Source of the DNA: Bacillota bacterium
Lineage (GTDB): Bacteria > Bacillota > Clostridia > Oscillospirales > JAKOTC01
Direction of reading: 5' to 3'
Assembly: GCA_029776465.1 (NCBI GenBank)
Contig: JAKOTC010000229.1
Location: 1 to 5,057, forward strand
Length of the DNA: 5,057 bases
Shown: in pieces, positions 1-5,057 of the stretch
Position numbering within the stretch: the first letter of the stretch is position 1
Layout: each line of letters starts with the position of its first letter
Translations under genes and position numbers: made by a program
The notes under the pieces: model-generated
Seen by the model: the letters and a program-made list of their open reading frames with translations, nothing else
What the model was told of the DNA's origin: nothing
Databases searched by the model: none

Positions 1-1
1 C

Positions 2-121
2 CAGAGCATCCGCGGCTTCTTCGGCGTGCCGGTCCGGCTGGACCTGTGGGTTAAGGTCAAGGAGGACTGGCGCAATAAAGAGGGGCTGATTAAAAACTTT
101 GGGCTGAATTTCCCGAAATAA
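2..121 (+). CDS. era: GTPase Era, C-terminal end (partial)
   Basis: Only the last 39 codons and the TAA stop are in the window; the gene begins upstream. The peptide ends in the pattern LDLWVKVKEDWRN followed by LIKNFG, the signature end of the KH RNA-binding domain of Era. In this family the strand 'LxLWVKVKxxWR' and a short final 'xxFGY'-like tail close the protein. Era is a cytoplasmic GTPase that binds the 3' end of 16S rRNA and acts in 30S subunit maturation; the GTPase domain is not visible here. recO follows downstream, the usual Firmicutes order, but an inserted element separates the two. The last base of the stop codon is also the first base of that element's left inverted repeat. 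The identification is strong despite the short piece. Confidence 0.9.
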   Translation, partial: QSIRGFFGVPVRLDLWVKVKEDWRNKEGLIKNFGLNFPK

Positions 122-146
122 ATTGAGAATTGAAAATTGAGAATTA
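121..146 (+). repeat. Left terminal inverted repeat
   Basis: AT-rich repeat made of two and a half near-copies of a 12-bp unit (AATTGAGAATTA-like). It pairs with 481-506 in inverted orientation at 23 of 26 positions. Its first base is the last base of the era stop codon. Confidence 0.75.
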
Positions 147-147
147 G

Positions 148-357
148 AGGAGCGGGCTGCAGAGGAAGGAGCAGAACGCGCAAAGCAGAAGCGATTTTAT
201 TCACAAGATGAACATCGCCTTAAAAGAAGCCGGCGAAACGCTCTATTGGTTCGAAATACTTCACGATGCAGAAATTATCAATGACACAGAATTCAATTCA
301 GTTTACAAAGATGAGCGGAAAAGGATATTATCGTCCATCGTCAAATCCGGCAAGTGA
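148..357 (+). pseudogene. Truncated S23-type four-helix-bundle protein
   Basis: Reading from 148 in the frame that ends with TGA at 355-357 gives a peptide containing AQSRSDFIHK, then MNIALKEAGETLYWFEILHD, then a tail with EIINDTEF and RILSSIVK. This matches the C-terminal half of the four-helix-bundle family that includes proteins encoded in 23S rRNA intervening sequences (S23/IVP). Typical family members carry 'SK.DF..K..IALKE..ET.YWL.LL....YI....F' and end in a helix like this one. The first half (about 50 residues, helices 1 and 2) is missing, and an in-frame stop (TAG, 145-147) lies directly upstream, abutting the left inverted repeat. The first ATG in frame, at 208, would give only 49 residues and has no convincing ribosome site. 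I read it as the remnant of a gene once carried by the surrounding element. Confidence 0.75.
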
Positions 358-428
358 CCCTGCTATCTTCCAAAATTCTCATATTCAATCTGGTTTATTC
401 TTCCTTTTCAGTTTCAAGCGCACGGCAT

Positions 429-439
429 TGCTATATAAA
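429..439 (+). promoter_or_regulatory. Possible extended -10 promoter upstream of recO
   Basis: TGCTATATAAA contains a TGn extended -10 motif directly before TATATA, about 85 bp upstream of the recO start. No good -35 is present; CAGTTT at the right distance is poor. If real, the inserted element supplies recO with a promoter after separating it from era. The evidence is motif-level only. Confidence 0.3.
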
Positions 440-480
440 GTTTCATCATCATGAGTTGAAATGGAGATTTAGCATTGAAT

Positions 481-506
481 TAATTCTCCATTCTCCATTC
501 TCAATT
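481..506 (-). repeat. Right terminal inverted repeat
   Basis: TAATTCTCCATTCTC and the bases following it form the reverse complement of 121-146 with three mismatches, and close the element 15 bp before the recO start codon. Confidence 0.75.
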
Positions 507-521
507 AAAACAGGGTGTTTT

Positions 522-1256
522 ATGGACAGTTTTGAAGCTTTGATTCTCAGCGCGGAGGACCAGAAGGACTCCGACCGGCTGCTGACCCTGCTGGATCAAA
601 ACGGCAGGGTTTTTAAGGTGTACGCTTCTCACGCCCGGTCGGCGAAAAGCCGGATGGCCGCCCTGACCGAGCCCTTCGTCTACGGGCGGTTCGAGGTCAA
701 GCAGAACGCCTCGGGGTTCATCCTGCGGGACGTGGAGGCCAAGGAGTGTTTCATGGGGCTGCAGAAAAGCCTTTCCGCCTACGCCCTGGCCGCCTATCTG
801 GCCGAGCTGACCACCGTGGTGCTGCGAAGCGAGGCCGAGCCCTCCATGCTGCCCTTTCTGCTGAACACCCTCTACCTGCTGGCCGAGGGAAAGCGCCCCA
901 TGGAGCTGCTGAAGGGGATCTATGAATTCCGGATGGCGGTGGTGGCCGGGTATGCCCCCTCGCTGGACCATTGCAGCTGCCAGACTCCCACGGGCCCCTA
1001 TCTGCTGTCGGTGGATGAGGGGCGGCTTTACTGCCACGGCTGCCGGGGGGTTGGCACTCTGCTGATGGTTCCCAACGCCGCCCTGGAGGGGATGCGCCGG
1101 GCCTGCTTCGGCAAGAATCCCTTCGGATTTAACCTGAGCGGCGAAAGCCTGCTGATTTTCTCCCGCACCGCCGAGCGGTATCTGCGCTATCATCTGGACC
1201 TGAACCTGGACACCCTGGACTATTACCACGATGTCACCGGGACAGTATGTATTTAA
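522..1256 (+). CDS. recO: DNA repair protein RecO
   Basis: A 244-residue protein, the usual RecO length. RecO acts in the cytoplasm in the RecF(O)R pathway: it binds single-stranded DNA and SSB, anneals complementary strands and helps load RecA at gaps. The N-terminus (about residues 1-80, MDSFEALILSAEDQKDSDRL) fits the RecO OB-fold, with the DxDRLLTLL motif and a basic 'ARSAKSR' loop. A helical middle follows, then a zinc-site-like cluster: Cys151 and Cys153, then Cys171 and Cys174 (YCHGC). The first pair is CxC where CxxC is commoner. The frame is open well upstream of 522, but that extension translates inverted-repeat DNA and does not look like RecO. The ATG at 522, after an imperfect ribosome site (AGGGTG, 512-517), is therefore the start. 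It follows era in the standard order, separated by an inserted element, and a strong terminator lies 126 bp downstream. Confidence 0.96.
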   Translation: MDSFEALILSAEDQKDSDRLLTLLDQNGRVFKVYASHARSAKSRMAALTEPFVYGRFEVKQNASGFILRDVEAKECFMGLQKSLSAYALAAYLAELTTVVLRSEAEPSMLPFLLNTLYLLAEGKRPMELLKGIYEFRMAVVAGYAPSLDHCSCQTPTGPYLLSVDEGRLYCHGCRGVGTLLMVPNAALEGMRRACFGKNPFGFNLSGESLLIFSRTAERYLRYHLDLNLDTLDYYHDVTGTVCI

Positions 1257-1280
1257 CTGAGAATTGACAATGGAGAATGA
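1255..1280 (+). repeat. Inverted-repeat-like end sequence after recO
   Basis: These 26 bases match the left terminal repeat at 121-146 at 22 of 26 positions. As at era, the repeat begins inside the TAA stop codon of the upstream gene. A single 12-bp unit in the opposite orientation (TAATTCTCAATT, 1522-1533) lies just before the rhamnosidase ribosome site, so 1255-1533 may be a second, decayed element. The terminator and promoter lie between the two ends. Confidence 0.55.
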
Positions 1281-1282
1281 AA

Positions 1283-1318
1283 CGGTTTTGAATAATCCCG
1301 TGGGGCAGCACACTCGGG
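1283..1318 (+). repeat. Dispersed intergenic repeat, copy A
   Basis: This stretch starts with CGGTTTTGAATAATCCCG and aligns without gaps to 4452-4487 at 28 of 36 positions. Most of the differences are transitions. Both copies follow an AT-rich 'gaataatggacaatg'-like segment directly after a gene, and both keep a small CCCG-xx-GGGC inverted repeat. The function is unknown. Confidence 0.6.
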
Positions 1319-1382
1319 CGGCCCTTCGGTTTTGAAGAGAAGCGACGCCCCCGCCGTGTTTCATCCATCGTTTTGAGTTATC

Positions 1383-1415
1383 AAAATCGCCCGTTTATCT
1401 GGGCGATTTTTGCTT
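1383..1415 (+). terminator. Intrinsic terminator after recO
   Basis: A perfect 10-bp stem, AAAATCGCCC (1383-1392) with GGGCGATTTT (1401-1410), and an 8-base loop, followed by TTGCTTT. It ends the era/recO transcript. The A-tract on the left makes it potentially active in both directions. Confidence 0.9.
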
Positions 1416-1437
1416 TACTTGAAATGTCACCAAATCC

Positions 1438-1466
1438 TTGAATTTGCCCGCCGGATATATTATTAT
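1438..1466 (+). promoter_or_regulatory. Probable promoter of the rhamnosidase gene
   Basis: TTGAAT (1438-1443) and TATTAT (1461-1466) are separated by 17 bp, fitting a housekeeping sigma factor. The site lies between the recO terminator and the rhamnosidase start, and leaves a leader of about 75 bases. The leader contains GGCGGC (1484-1489), which can pair with GCCGCC (1507-1512). No operator-like palindrome clearly overlaps the promoter. Confidence 0.6.
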
Positions 1467-1549
1467 GGAAGAGGTCATCAGGGGGCGGCGGGGGCATCGC
1501 CTGTAAGCCGCCTCATTCATCTAATTCTCAATTTATAAGGATGGTTGAT

Positions 1550-3799
1550 ATGAATTTTCCAACCCGTTTTATAGCTGCTTCCCGTGAGTATTGCGATTTT
1601 GACCGGCATATTCCGGCCCCCTATATCCGCAGAAGCTTTGAGCTGGAGGCAAAGCCCGCCAAGGCTGAAATTTTGATCTGCGGGCTGGGCTTTTACCGGC
1701 TGTTCATCAACGGCGCCGAGATCACCCGGGGAGCCCTCTCTCCCTATATCAGCAACCCGGATGATCTGGTCTATTATGATTGGTATGATATCACCGCCCA
1801 CCTGACCGAGGGGGAGAATGTGATCGGCGTGATTCTGGGCAACGGCTTTCAGAATCCCTTCGGGGGGATCAACTGGAAGTTTGCCGAGGTCCAGTGGCGG
1901 GGCGTGCCCCGGCTGGCGCTGCGCTGCGAGATTACCGGCGAGGACGGAAGCCAAACCGCTTTTGAAACCGATGAGGAGACCTTTTTGACCAGCCCCTCTC
2001 CCATCCTGTTTGACGAATACCGCTATGGCGAGCGTTACGACGCCCGTTTGGAGCAGGAGGGCTGGGCGGAGCCGGGCTTTGACGATTCGGGCTGGGCCTT
2101 CTGCCTTCCCGCCGAGCAGCCCCGGGGTCAGGCCCGGCTGGCCAGGATGGAGCCCATTGTGGTGCGGGCGGAGCATAAGCCCGTTTCCATCACCCCCCAG
2201 CAGGGCGGGTATCTCTACGATTTCGGGCTGAACAGCGCCGGGGTCTGCCGCCTGACCGTCAAGGGGAAGAAGGGGCAGAAAATCACCTTTGCCCACAGCG
2301 AAGCCCTGGAGAACGGCGAGTTCACCATGAAGAACATCCTCTATCACCATCCGGAATATAATCAGACCGATGTGTACATCTGCAAGGGCAGGGGGGTTGA
2401 GACCTATGTGCCCGGCTTCACCTATCACGGCTTCCGGTATGTGCTGGTGAAGGGCATCACCGAGGAGCAGGCCACCTCCGAGCTGCTGACCTATCTGGAG
2501 ATGTCCAGCGACCTGGCCGAGCGGGGCGGATTCTCCTGCAGCGACGAAACGGCCAACACCCTCCAGACCCTGACCCGCCGCTCTACCCTGGCCAACTTCT
2601 ATCATTTTCCCACCGACTGCCCCCACCGGGAGAAGAACGGCTGGACGGGGGACGCGGCCCTCTCCGCCGAACACACCCTTCTCAACCTTGCGCCCGAGAA
2701 GTGCTATGCCGAGTGGCTGGCCAACATCCGGGCGGCCCAGCGGGAGGACGGCGCCCTGCCCGGCATCGTGCCCACCGGCGGCTGGGGATTTCACTGGGGG
2801 AACGGCCCGGCCTGGGATATGGTGCTGGTCTGGCTGCCCTATTACACCTACCGTTACCGGGGGGACAAGCAGATTTTAGCCGACAACGCCGCCTCCATCC
2901 TGCGGTATCTCCATTATATGTCCAACCGCCGGAATGAAAAGGGTTTGCTGGAGTATGGGCTGGGGGACTGGTGCCCGCCCGGACGGAAGTGCGACGATTA
3001 CAAGGCCCCTCTGGTGCTGACCGATACCCTGATAGGCCTGGATATCGCCCGCAAGTCCGCCGAGATTTTTGGCCTGCTGGGGATGAAGCTGGAGAAGGCC
3101 TATGCGGATATTCTGGCCGGGGAGCTGCTGGCCGCCGCCCGCAGTCACCTGGTTGACCCCGAAACCCAAGTGGCCCTGGGGAACTGCCAGACCTCCCAGG
3201 CCCTCTGCCTCTGGCAGGGCGTCTTTACCCCCGAGCAGGAAGAGAAGGCCTTTGCCCACCTGCTCAGGCTCATTGAGGAAAACGGCCGGAAGATGGACAC
3301 CGGAATCCTCGGCGCAAGGGTGATTTTCCACCTGCTCTCCCGCTTCGGATACAGCGACCTGGCCTTTGAGATGATCGTCACCCCCGACTTCCCCTCCTAC
3401 GGCAACTGGGTCAAGCGGGGCGCCACCTCCCTCTGGGAATCCTTCCGGGAGGAGGATTTTGACTGCGGCTCCTTCAACCACCACTTCTTCGGGGATATCA
3501 GCAGCTGGTTCATCCAGTGGATCGCCGGGATTCAGTATAACAACGCCTTCACCCGCCACGGGGAGGTTTTGATACGGCCTCAGTTTATCGCCGCCCTCAC
3601 TCACGCCGAGGGCTTCCATATCGCGCCCGAGGGCAGAATCGAGTCCGCCTGGAAGCGGGAGGGCGAGAATGTCCTTCTGAGGGTGACCGTCCCCGAAGGG
3701 ATCACCGGCAAGATTGCGCTGGACGGCGGCTGGAAGTTCGAGGATGGAAGCGCGAAAAAGGCCGCGGCAAGCGGAGAGTATAGAATCTGCAAAATTTAA
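1550..3799 (+). CDS. GH78 alpha-L-rhamnosidase
   Basis: A 749-residue enzyme expected to remove terminal alpha-L-rhamnose from glycosides or oligosaccharides by an inverting mechanism. Domain order fits family GH78. There is an N-terminal beta-sandwich (about residues 15-185, with the ICGLGFYRLFINGAEI segment) and a second beta-sandwich (about 205-310, ending GFTYHGFRYV). The (alpha/alpha)6 catalytic barrel (about 320-655) and a C-terminal beta domain follow. The catalytic signature is intact: D356-C-P-H-R-E361-K-N-G-W365-T-G-D368 matches the known Asp/Glu/Trp/Asp set, with E361 the likely general acid. E630 in SLWESF is the likely general base, and FNHHFFGDISSWF follows it. No signal peptide or membrane segment is seen, so it should act in the cytosol on imported substrate. 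An in-frame ATG at 1541 exists, but AAGGAT (1537-1542) is well spaced only for 1550. The gene has its own promoter and no visible sugar-transport partner. Substrate cannot be read from sequence. Confidence 0.95.
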   Translation: MNFPTRFIAASREYCDFDRHIPAPYIRRSFELEAKPAKAEILICGLGFYRLFINGAEITRGALSPYISNPDDLVYYDWYDITAHLTEGENVIGVILGNGFQNPFGGINWKFAEVQWRGVPRLALRCEITGEDGSQTAFETDEETFLTSPSPILFDEYRYGERYDARLEQEGWAEPGFDDSGWAFCLPAEQPRGQARLARMEPIVVRAEHKPVSITPQQGGYLYDFGLNSAGVCRLTVKGKKGQKITFAHSEALENGEFTMKNILYHHPEYNQTDVYICKGRGVETYVPGFTYHGFRYVLVKGITEEQATSELLTYLEMSSDLAERGGFSCSDETANTLQTLTRRSTLANFYHFPTDCPHREKNGWTGDAALSAEHTLLNLAPEKCYAEWLANIRAAQREDGALPGIVPTGGWGFHWGNGPAWDMVLVWLPYYTYRYRGDKQILADNAASILRYLHYMSNRRNEKGLLEYGLGDWCPPGRKCDDYKAPLVLTDTLIGLDIARKSAEIFGLLGMKLEKAYADILAGELLAAARSHLVDPETQVALGNCQTSQALCLWQGVFTPEQEEKAFAHLLRLIEENGRKMDTGILGARVIFHLLSRFGYSDLAFEMIVTPDFPSYGNWVKRGATSLWESFREEDFDCGSFNHHFFGDISSWFIQWIAGIQYNNAFTRHGEVLIRPQFIAALTHAEGFHIAPEGRIESAWKREGENVLLRVTVPEGITGKIALDGGWKFEDGSAKKAAASGEYRICKI

Positions 3800-3803
3800 A
3801 TTC

Positions 3804-3838
3804 GGGGAAGGCGAGGGATTTTCTTCAGCCTTCCCCTT
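3804..3838 (+). terminator. Hairpin, possible terminator after the rhamnosidase
   Basis: GGGGAAGGC (3804-3812) pairs perfectly with GCCTTCCCC (3828-3836) across a 15-base loop, starting 5 bp after the stop codon. The following bases (TTGGGAAC) are a poor T-tract, so termination may be weak or factor-assisted. Confidence 0.5.
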
Positions 3839-3882
3839 GGGAACGATACCATCAGCACAGCTTGACCCCTGAATCAATTGAC

Positions 3883-3887
3883 GGAGG
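3883..3887 (+). promoter_or_regulatory. Strong ribosome binding site that sets the start of the PH-like gene
   Basis: GGAGG lies 8 bases before the ATG at 3896. That ATG opens only nine codons before a stop in the present frame. A strong site in front of a nine-codon frame is the main evidence that the true gene starts here and is frameshifted just after its start. Confidence 0.8.
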
Positions 3888-3895
3888 AATTGTAT

Positions 3896-4398
3896 ATGAA
3901 AAAAACAGTATTCATTTTCTTCTAAGCGCTGGATTAGTATGGTGGTTGTTTTTTTCCTTTTGCCGGCTGTCAGTTTAACGGCCATGCTGCATTTGCTTGA
4001 CGATTTTGGGTTTGTTTTTGCCGCAGCGTTCATCTATCTCCTGGTTATCCAGTTGATTATACTCATTTACTATATGGGGCCGGGGAATCTCCTGATGGGA
4101 ACATTGACCCTGGACGAAGCCGGATTGACGGTCTGCCGTCAAAAAAGAACCGCCCATATCCCGTGGGAAAATGTTTCGAAGATTGAATACAAAGGAAGCG
4201 GTTTTCCTCTTTACAGACTGTTTTTTTTCAGACAGAATAACGGTTCATGGGGGATCCAAAAACCAGATACTTGTGGATGAGAATAAAAAAGACTATCTGG
4301 ACGCCTGGCGGGTGATTGTCACCGAATGCAGGCGGAGAAACCCGGCTGTCCGTGTGGATAAAAAGCTGCTGAAGCGGCTGGGGATGAAGGCCAATTGA
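3896..4398 (+). pseudogene. Membrane-anchored PH-like-domain protein, two frameshifts
   Basis: As written, the gene is split into three pieces. ATG at 3896 follows GGAGG but stops at 3923-3925. A second frame runs through 3939-4280, and a third ends at TGA 4396-4398. Removing one A from the 7-A run (3899-3905) and one T from the 8-T run (4221-4228) joins all pieces into one 166-residue frame. The rebuilt protein starts MKKQYSFSSKRWISM. It has two hydrophobic helices (about 13-34 and 38-60), then a beta-rich domain (about 65-145) with TLTLDEAGLTV and HIPWENVSKIEY. It ends in a basic tail (LLKRLGMKAN). This resembles the small bacterial proteins with two membrane helices and a cytoplasmic PH-like (YcxB-type) domain, whose roles are mostly unknown. 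Whether this is true decay, slippage-based switching or sequencing error cannot be told here. Without frame repair, only a 113-residue product from 3939 would be predicted. Confidence 0.75.
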
Positions 4399-4720
4399 TC
4401 GTGAATAATGGACAATGAGGGATGGGTCAGCCGCCCCGACAGCCGGACAATCGGTTTTGCATAAGCCCGCAGGGCGGCGCACCCGGTTTCTCTTGTATGG
4501 AACGGCCCTGCTTTGCTCTGCAAGGATGACCGGATTGACGGGTTCTTGTTTATAGGCGGGCTTGCTTGGGAACTGAGTATGGATTTTTAAATCCGAATAT
4601 GATAAAATAAATAGCGCTGGCTTATTCTGCCTTTTTCACACCCGCTTTGTGTGGTACAACGCCCTATGTTTTTAAGGGGGCGCCGCCTGCGGACGGCGAC
4701 GACTTCAGGTTCGGGACCGG
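4399..4720. other. Intergenic region without a convincing gene
   Basis: This stretch holds the second copy of the dispersed repeat (4452-4487). It also has a short AT-rich patch with a palindrome (GGATTT/AAATCC, 4581-4594) and a -10-like TATGAT/TAAAAT (4598-4608) lacking a matching -35. Two small hairpins follow: CACAC/GTGTG (4637-4641 with 4649-4653) and CGCCGCC/GGaCGGCG (4681-4698). Possible reading frames on either strand translate repeat DNA, lack ribosome sites and resemble no family I recognise. The region reads as accumulated repeat DNA. Confidence 0.6.
4452..4487 (+). repeat. Dispersed intergenic repeat, copy B
   Basis: CGGTTTTGCATAAGCCCG and the bases after it match copy A at 1283-1318 at 28 of 36 positions. 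It lies 54 bp after the stop of the PH-like gene, preceded by an AT-rich 'gaataatggacaatgag' segment like that before copy A. The core GCCC-GCA-GGGC can form a small hairpin. Confidence 0.6.
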
Positions 4721-5057
4721 GAGCAGAGAGCTGGAACAGAACAAACTAAGACGCTGATCGGAAGCGGGCACCGCCCGCCTGCCCGCCGCGAGTTGGGAGC
4801 GGCAACTTGCCGCTGGCCGCTTGCCGCTTGCCGTGCCGCGAGCAGAGAGCTGGAACAGCAATAAACTAAAACGCGAACTGGGAGCGGGCCCTGCCCGCCG
4901 CGAACTGGGAGCGGGCACTGCCCGCCTGCCCGCCGCGAATTGGGAGCGGCAACTTGCCGCCTGCCCGCCGCGAGTTGGGAGCGGCAACTTGCCGCTGGCC
5001 GCTTGCCGCTTGCCGTGCCGCGAGCAGAGAGCTGGAACAGCAATAAACTAAAACGCG
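4721..5057. repeat. GC-rich tandem repeat array of hairpin units
   Basis: Three units each begin with a 33-34 bp module (GAGCAGAGAGCTGGAACAG, then an A-rich 'aaactaa.acg' tail) at 4721, 4840 and 5022. Unit 1 is 119 bp, unit 2 is 182 bp, and unit 3 is cut by the window edge. Between modules lie sub-repeats of about 35 bp (cgcgaRYtgggaGCGG...CCGC-cTGCCCGC). Each carries a 15-bp near-palindrome: 4764-4778, 4799-4813, 4884-4898, 4911-4925, 4946-4960 and 4981-4995. Each full unit ends in a run of CTTGCCG repeats. Unit 2 has two more sub-repeats than unit 1, as expected from slippage or unequal exchange. Frames open through the array on both strands encode only Arg/Ala/Pro-rich repeats and are not considered genes. 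Confidence 0.9.

Larger units (their letters stand above)
121..506. mobile_element. MITE-like element with 26-bp terminal inverted repeats
   Basis: The left end (121-146) is built from repeated AATTGAGAATT-type units. The right end (481-506) is its reverse complement with 3 mismatches in 26 bp (23/26). The 386-bp interval lies between era and recO, which are normally close together. Its interior is AT-richer than the neighbouring genes and holds a truncated S23-family coding remnant (148-357). No transposase is encoded, so any movement would need help in trans. No clear target-site duplication is visible: the left flank ends ...CGAAAT and the right flank starts AAAACAGG. It could be a MITE, or a decayed carrier element for S23 genes. 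Confidence 0.7.

Noticed and set aside
266..454. Small + strand frame of 62 codons inside the element.
   Set aside because: It overlaps the better-supported S23 remnant in another frame, and has no ribosome site or family resemblance.
354..521. N-terminal extension of RecO to an ATG at 354.
   Set aside because: The extension translates the element and its inverted repeat, and the RecO family begins at the MDSFEALIL segment encoded from 522.
501..1364. Long open frame on the - strand over recO (287 codons).
   Set aside because: It is antisense to a clear recO, has a Gly/Gln/Val-rich composition typical of a GC-rich shadow frame, and starts within repeat DNA.
1517..2794. Long open frame on the - strand over the rhamnosidase (425 codons).
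   Set aside because: It lies opposite conserved GH78 domains, is low-complexity Gly/Leu/Pro-rich, matches no recognisable family and has no ribosome site.
2876..4033. Long open frame on the - strand over the rhamnosidase end and the PH-like gene (385 codons).
   Set aside because: It crosses an intergenic hairpin and two sense genes, and shows no domain or start signal. Stop-poor antisense frames are expected with this codon bias.
4293..4523. Small - strand frame of 76 codons across repeat copy B.
   Set aside because: It translates dispersed repeat DNA and the antisense of the PH-like gene. Such peptides probably recur wherever the repeat occurs and are not real genes.
4566..4608. Promoter reading toward the tandem array (TTGGGA and TATGAT/TAAAAT).
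   Set aside because: The spacing between the two motifs is far too long (26 bp or more), and nothing convincing lies downstream to transcribe.
4664..5051. Open frames on both strands across the tandem array.
   Set aside because: They are products of the repeat periodicity, Arg/Ala/Pro-rich, open on both strands and without start signals.
4721..5057. CRISPR array.
   Set aside because: The repeated modules are separated by sub-repeats of one another rather than unique spacers, unit lengths differ (119 and 182 bp), and no cas gene is present.

Overview
The window looks like a stretch of chromosome from a GC-rich, gut-type Clostridia (Oscillospiraceae/Ruminococcaceae-like). This is inferred from the era-recO gene order typical of Firmicutes, the Shine-Dalgarno-led starts, and the AT-rich 'aattgagaatt'-type intergenic repeats set among GC-rich genes. 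The taxonomic call is an inference, not a search result.

Layout, left to right, with every gene on the + strand. (1) The last 39 codons of era, a ribosome-assembly GTPase (2-121). (2) A 386-bp element with 26-bp imperfect terminal inverted repeats (121-506), holding the C-terminal remnant of an S23-type four-helix-bundle protein gene. It sits between era and recO. (3) recO, for recombinational repair (522-1256). (4) An intergenic region with a repeat-like segment, a strong intrinsic terminator and a probable promoter. (5) A complete GH78 alpha-L-rhamnosidase without a signal peptide (1550-3799). (6) A small membrane-anchored PH-like-domain gene with two single-base frameshifts, both in homopolymer runs (3896-4398). 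(7) About 660 bp without a convincing gene: a diverged second copy of the repeat found after recO, then a GC-rich tandem repeat array (4721-5057) that runs off the window edge.

The genes do not form one pathway. era and recO are housekeeping genes that are normally adjacent. The rhamnosidase is a stand-alone, probably cytosolic enzyme for releasing L-rhamnose from imported oligosaccharides or plant glycosides. It has its own promoter and leader, and no sugar transporter or regulator is visible beside it. The membrane protein gene is either broken, phase-variable or affected by sequencing error.

The unusual content is in the non-coding DNA. Related inverted-repeat sequences begin at or beside the stop codons of three genes. 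A mobile-looking element carries an S23 remnant. The tandem array contains six 15-bp near-palindromes whose stems differ by paired, compensating substitutions.
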